This document shows, one piece after another, positions 43,967-44,007 of a stretch of DNA of 44,007 nt (positions are counted from its first letter, which is position 1; each line of letters opens with the position of its first letter). The DNA is from Butyrivibrio sp. Lineage in GTDB: Bacteria; Bacillota; Clostridia; Lachnospirales; Lachnospiraceae. The stretch covers positions 1 through 44,007 of the forward strand of contig JAILBM010000012.1 in NCBI GenBank assembly GCA_024680925.1, read 5' to 3'. The notes below the pieces were generated by a model. The model was given only the letters and a program-made list of their open reading frames with translations, was not told the origin of the DNA and searched no databases. A program made the position numbers and the translations under genes.

Positions 43967-44007
43967 AACACATTAATGAATTCCAATATTAATATAACAG
44001 AATATTG

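Overview
The window is low-GC, Gram-positive chromosomal DNA. It looks like a non-sporulating anaerobic Lachnospiraceae of the Butyrivibrio/Pseudobutyrivibrio type. Reasons for this: class III anaerobic ribonucleotide reductase (nrdD, nrdG), a flavodiiron protein, a proline T-box leader, type 3 prolyl-tRNA synthetase, many GGDEF proteins, and a rqcP-divIC-tilS-hpt-ftsH block as in Bacillus but without yabP, yabQ and spoIIE. The genus is inferred from gene content and style; no search was run.

Layout. 1-500 is AT-rich with no convincing gene. It holds a strong terminator, an inverted repeat and a tRNA-3'-end-like sequence. 501-2484 has an orphan sugar-binding lipoprotein and a ThrH-type phosphatase. 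2563-14833 is the most unusual part, a tightly spaced minus-strand run. In transcription order it encodes a YdcF protein, a hybrid histidine kinase, a secreted solute-binding protein, a second hybrid histidine kinase, a flavodiiron protein and two tandem TIM-barrel glycosidase-like (DUF5722-like) secreted proteins. 14894-21149 is housekeeping: a flavin reductase, GreA, FtsH, Hpt, TilS, DivIC, RqcP and HU. 21308-24405 has a PEGA/Ser-Asp-repeat exported protein and the CCA-adding enzyme. 24506-27917 has two overlapping plus-strand 7TM-GGDEF cyclases. 27969-35568 has proS with its T-box, a PfkB sugar kinase, nrdG/nrdD with NrdR-like boxes, murI and two small unknown genes. 35613-43945 has an SH3 membrane protein, TrmB, a D,D-carboxypeptidase, a DEDD exonuclease, an esterase, a glutathione peroxidase, a YlmH protein and a third GGDEF protein.

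How it may work together. The kinase/binding-protein/kinase/glycosidase run looks like an envelope-carbohydrate sensing and processing unit. A binding protein with no permease sits between two paralogous kinases, and the operon ends in two secreted hydrolase-like paralogs. No DNA-binding response regulator is encoded nearby, so the output is unknown. Three GGDEF proteins suggest cyclic-di-GMP is also important. Regulatory sites are legible in several gaps: a T-box, NrdR-like boxes, a palindrome inside a consensus promoter for the peroxidase, a palindrome before the sugar kinase, a promoter-plus-terminator RNA upstream of greA, and two genes whose -10 box lies exactly 6 nt before the start codon, as expected for leaderless mRNAs.
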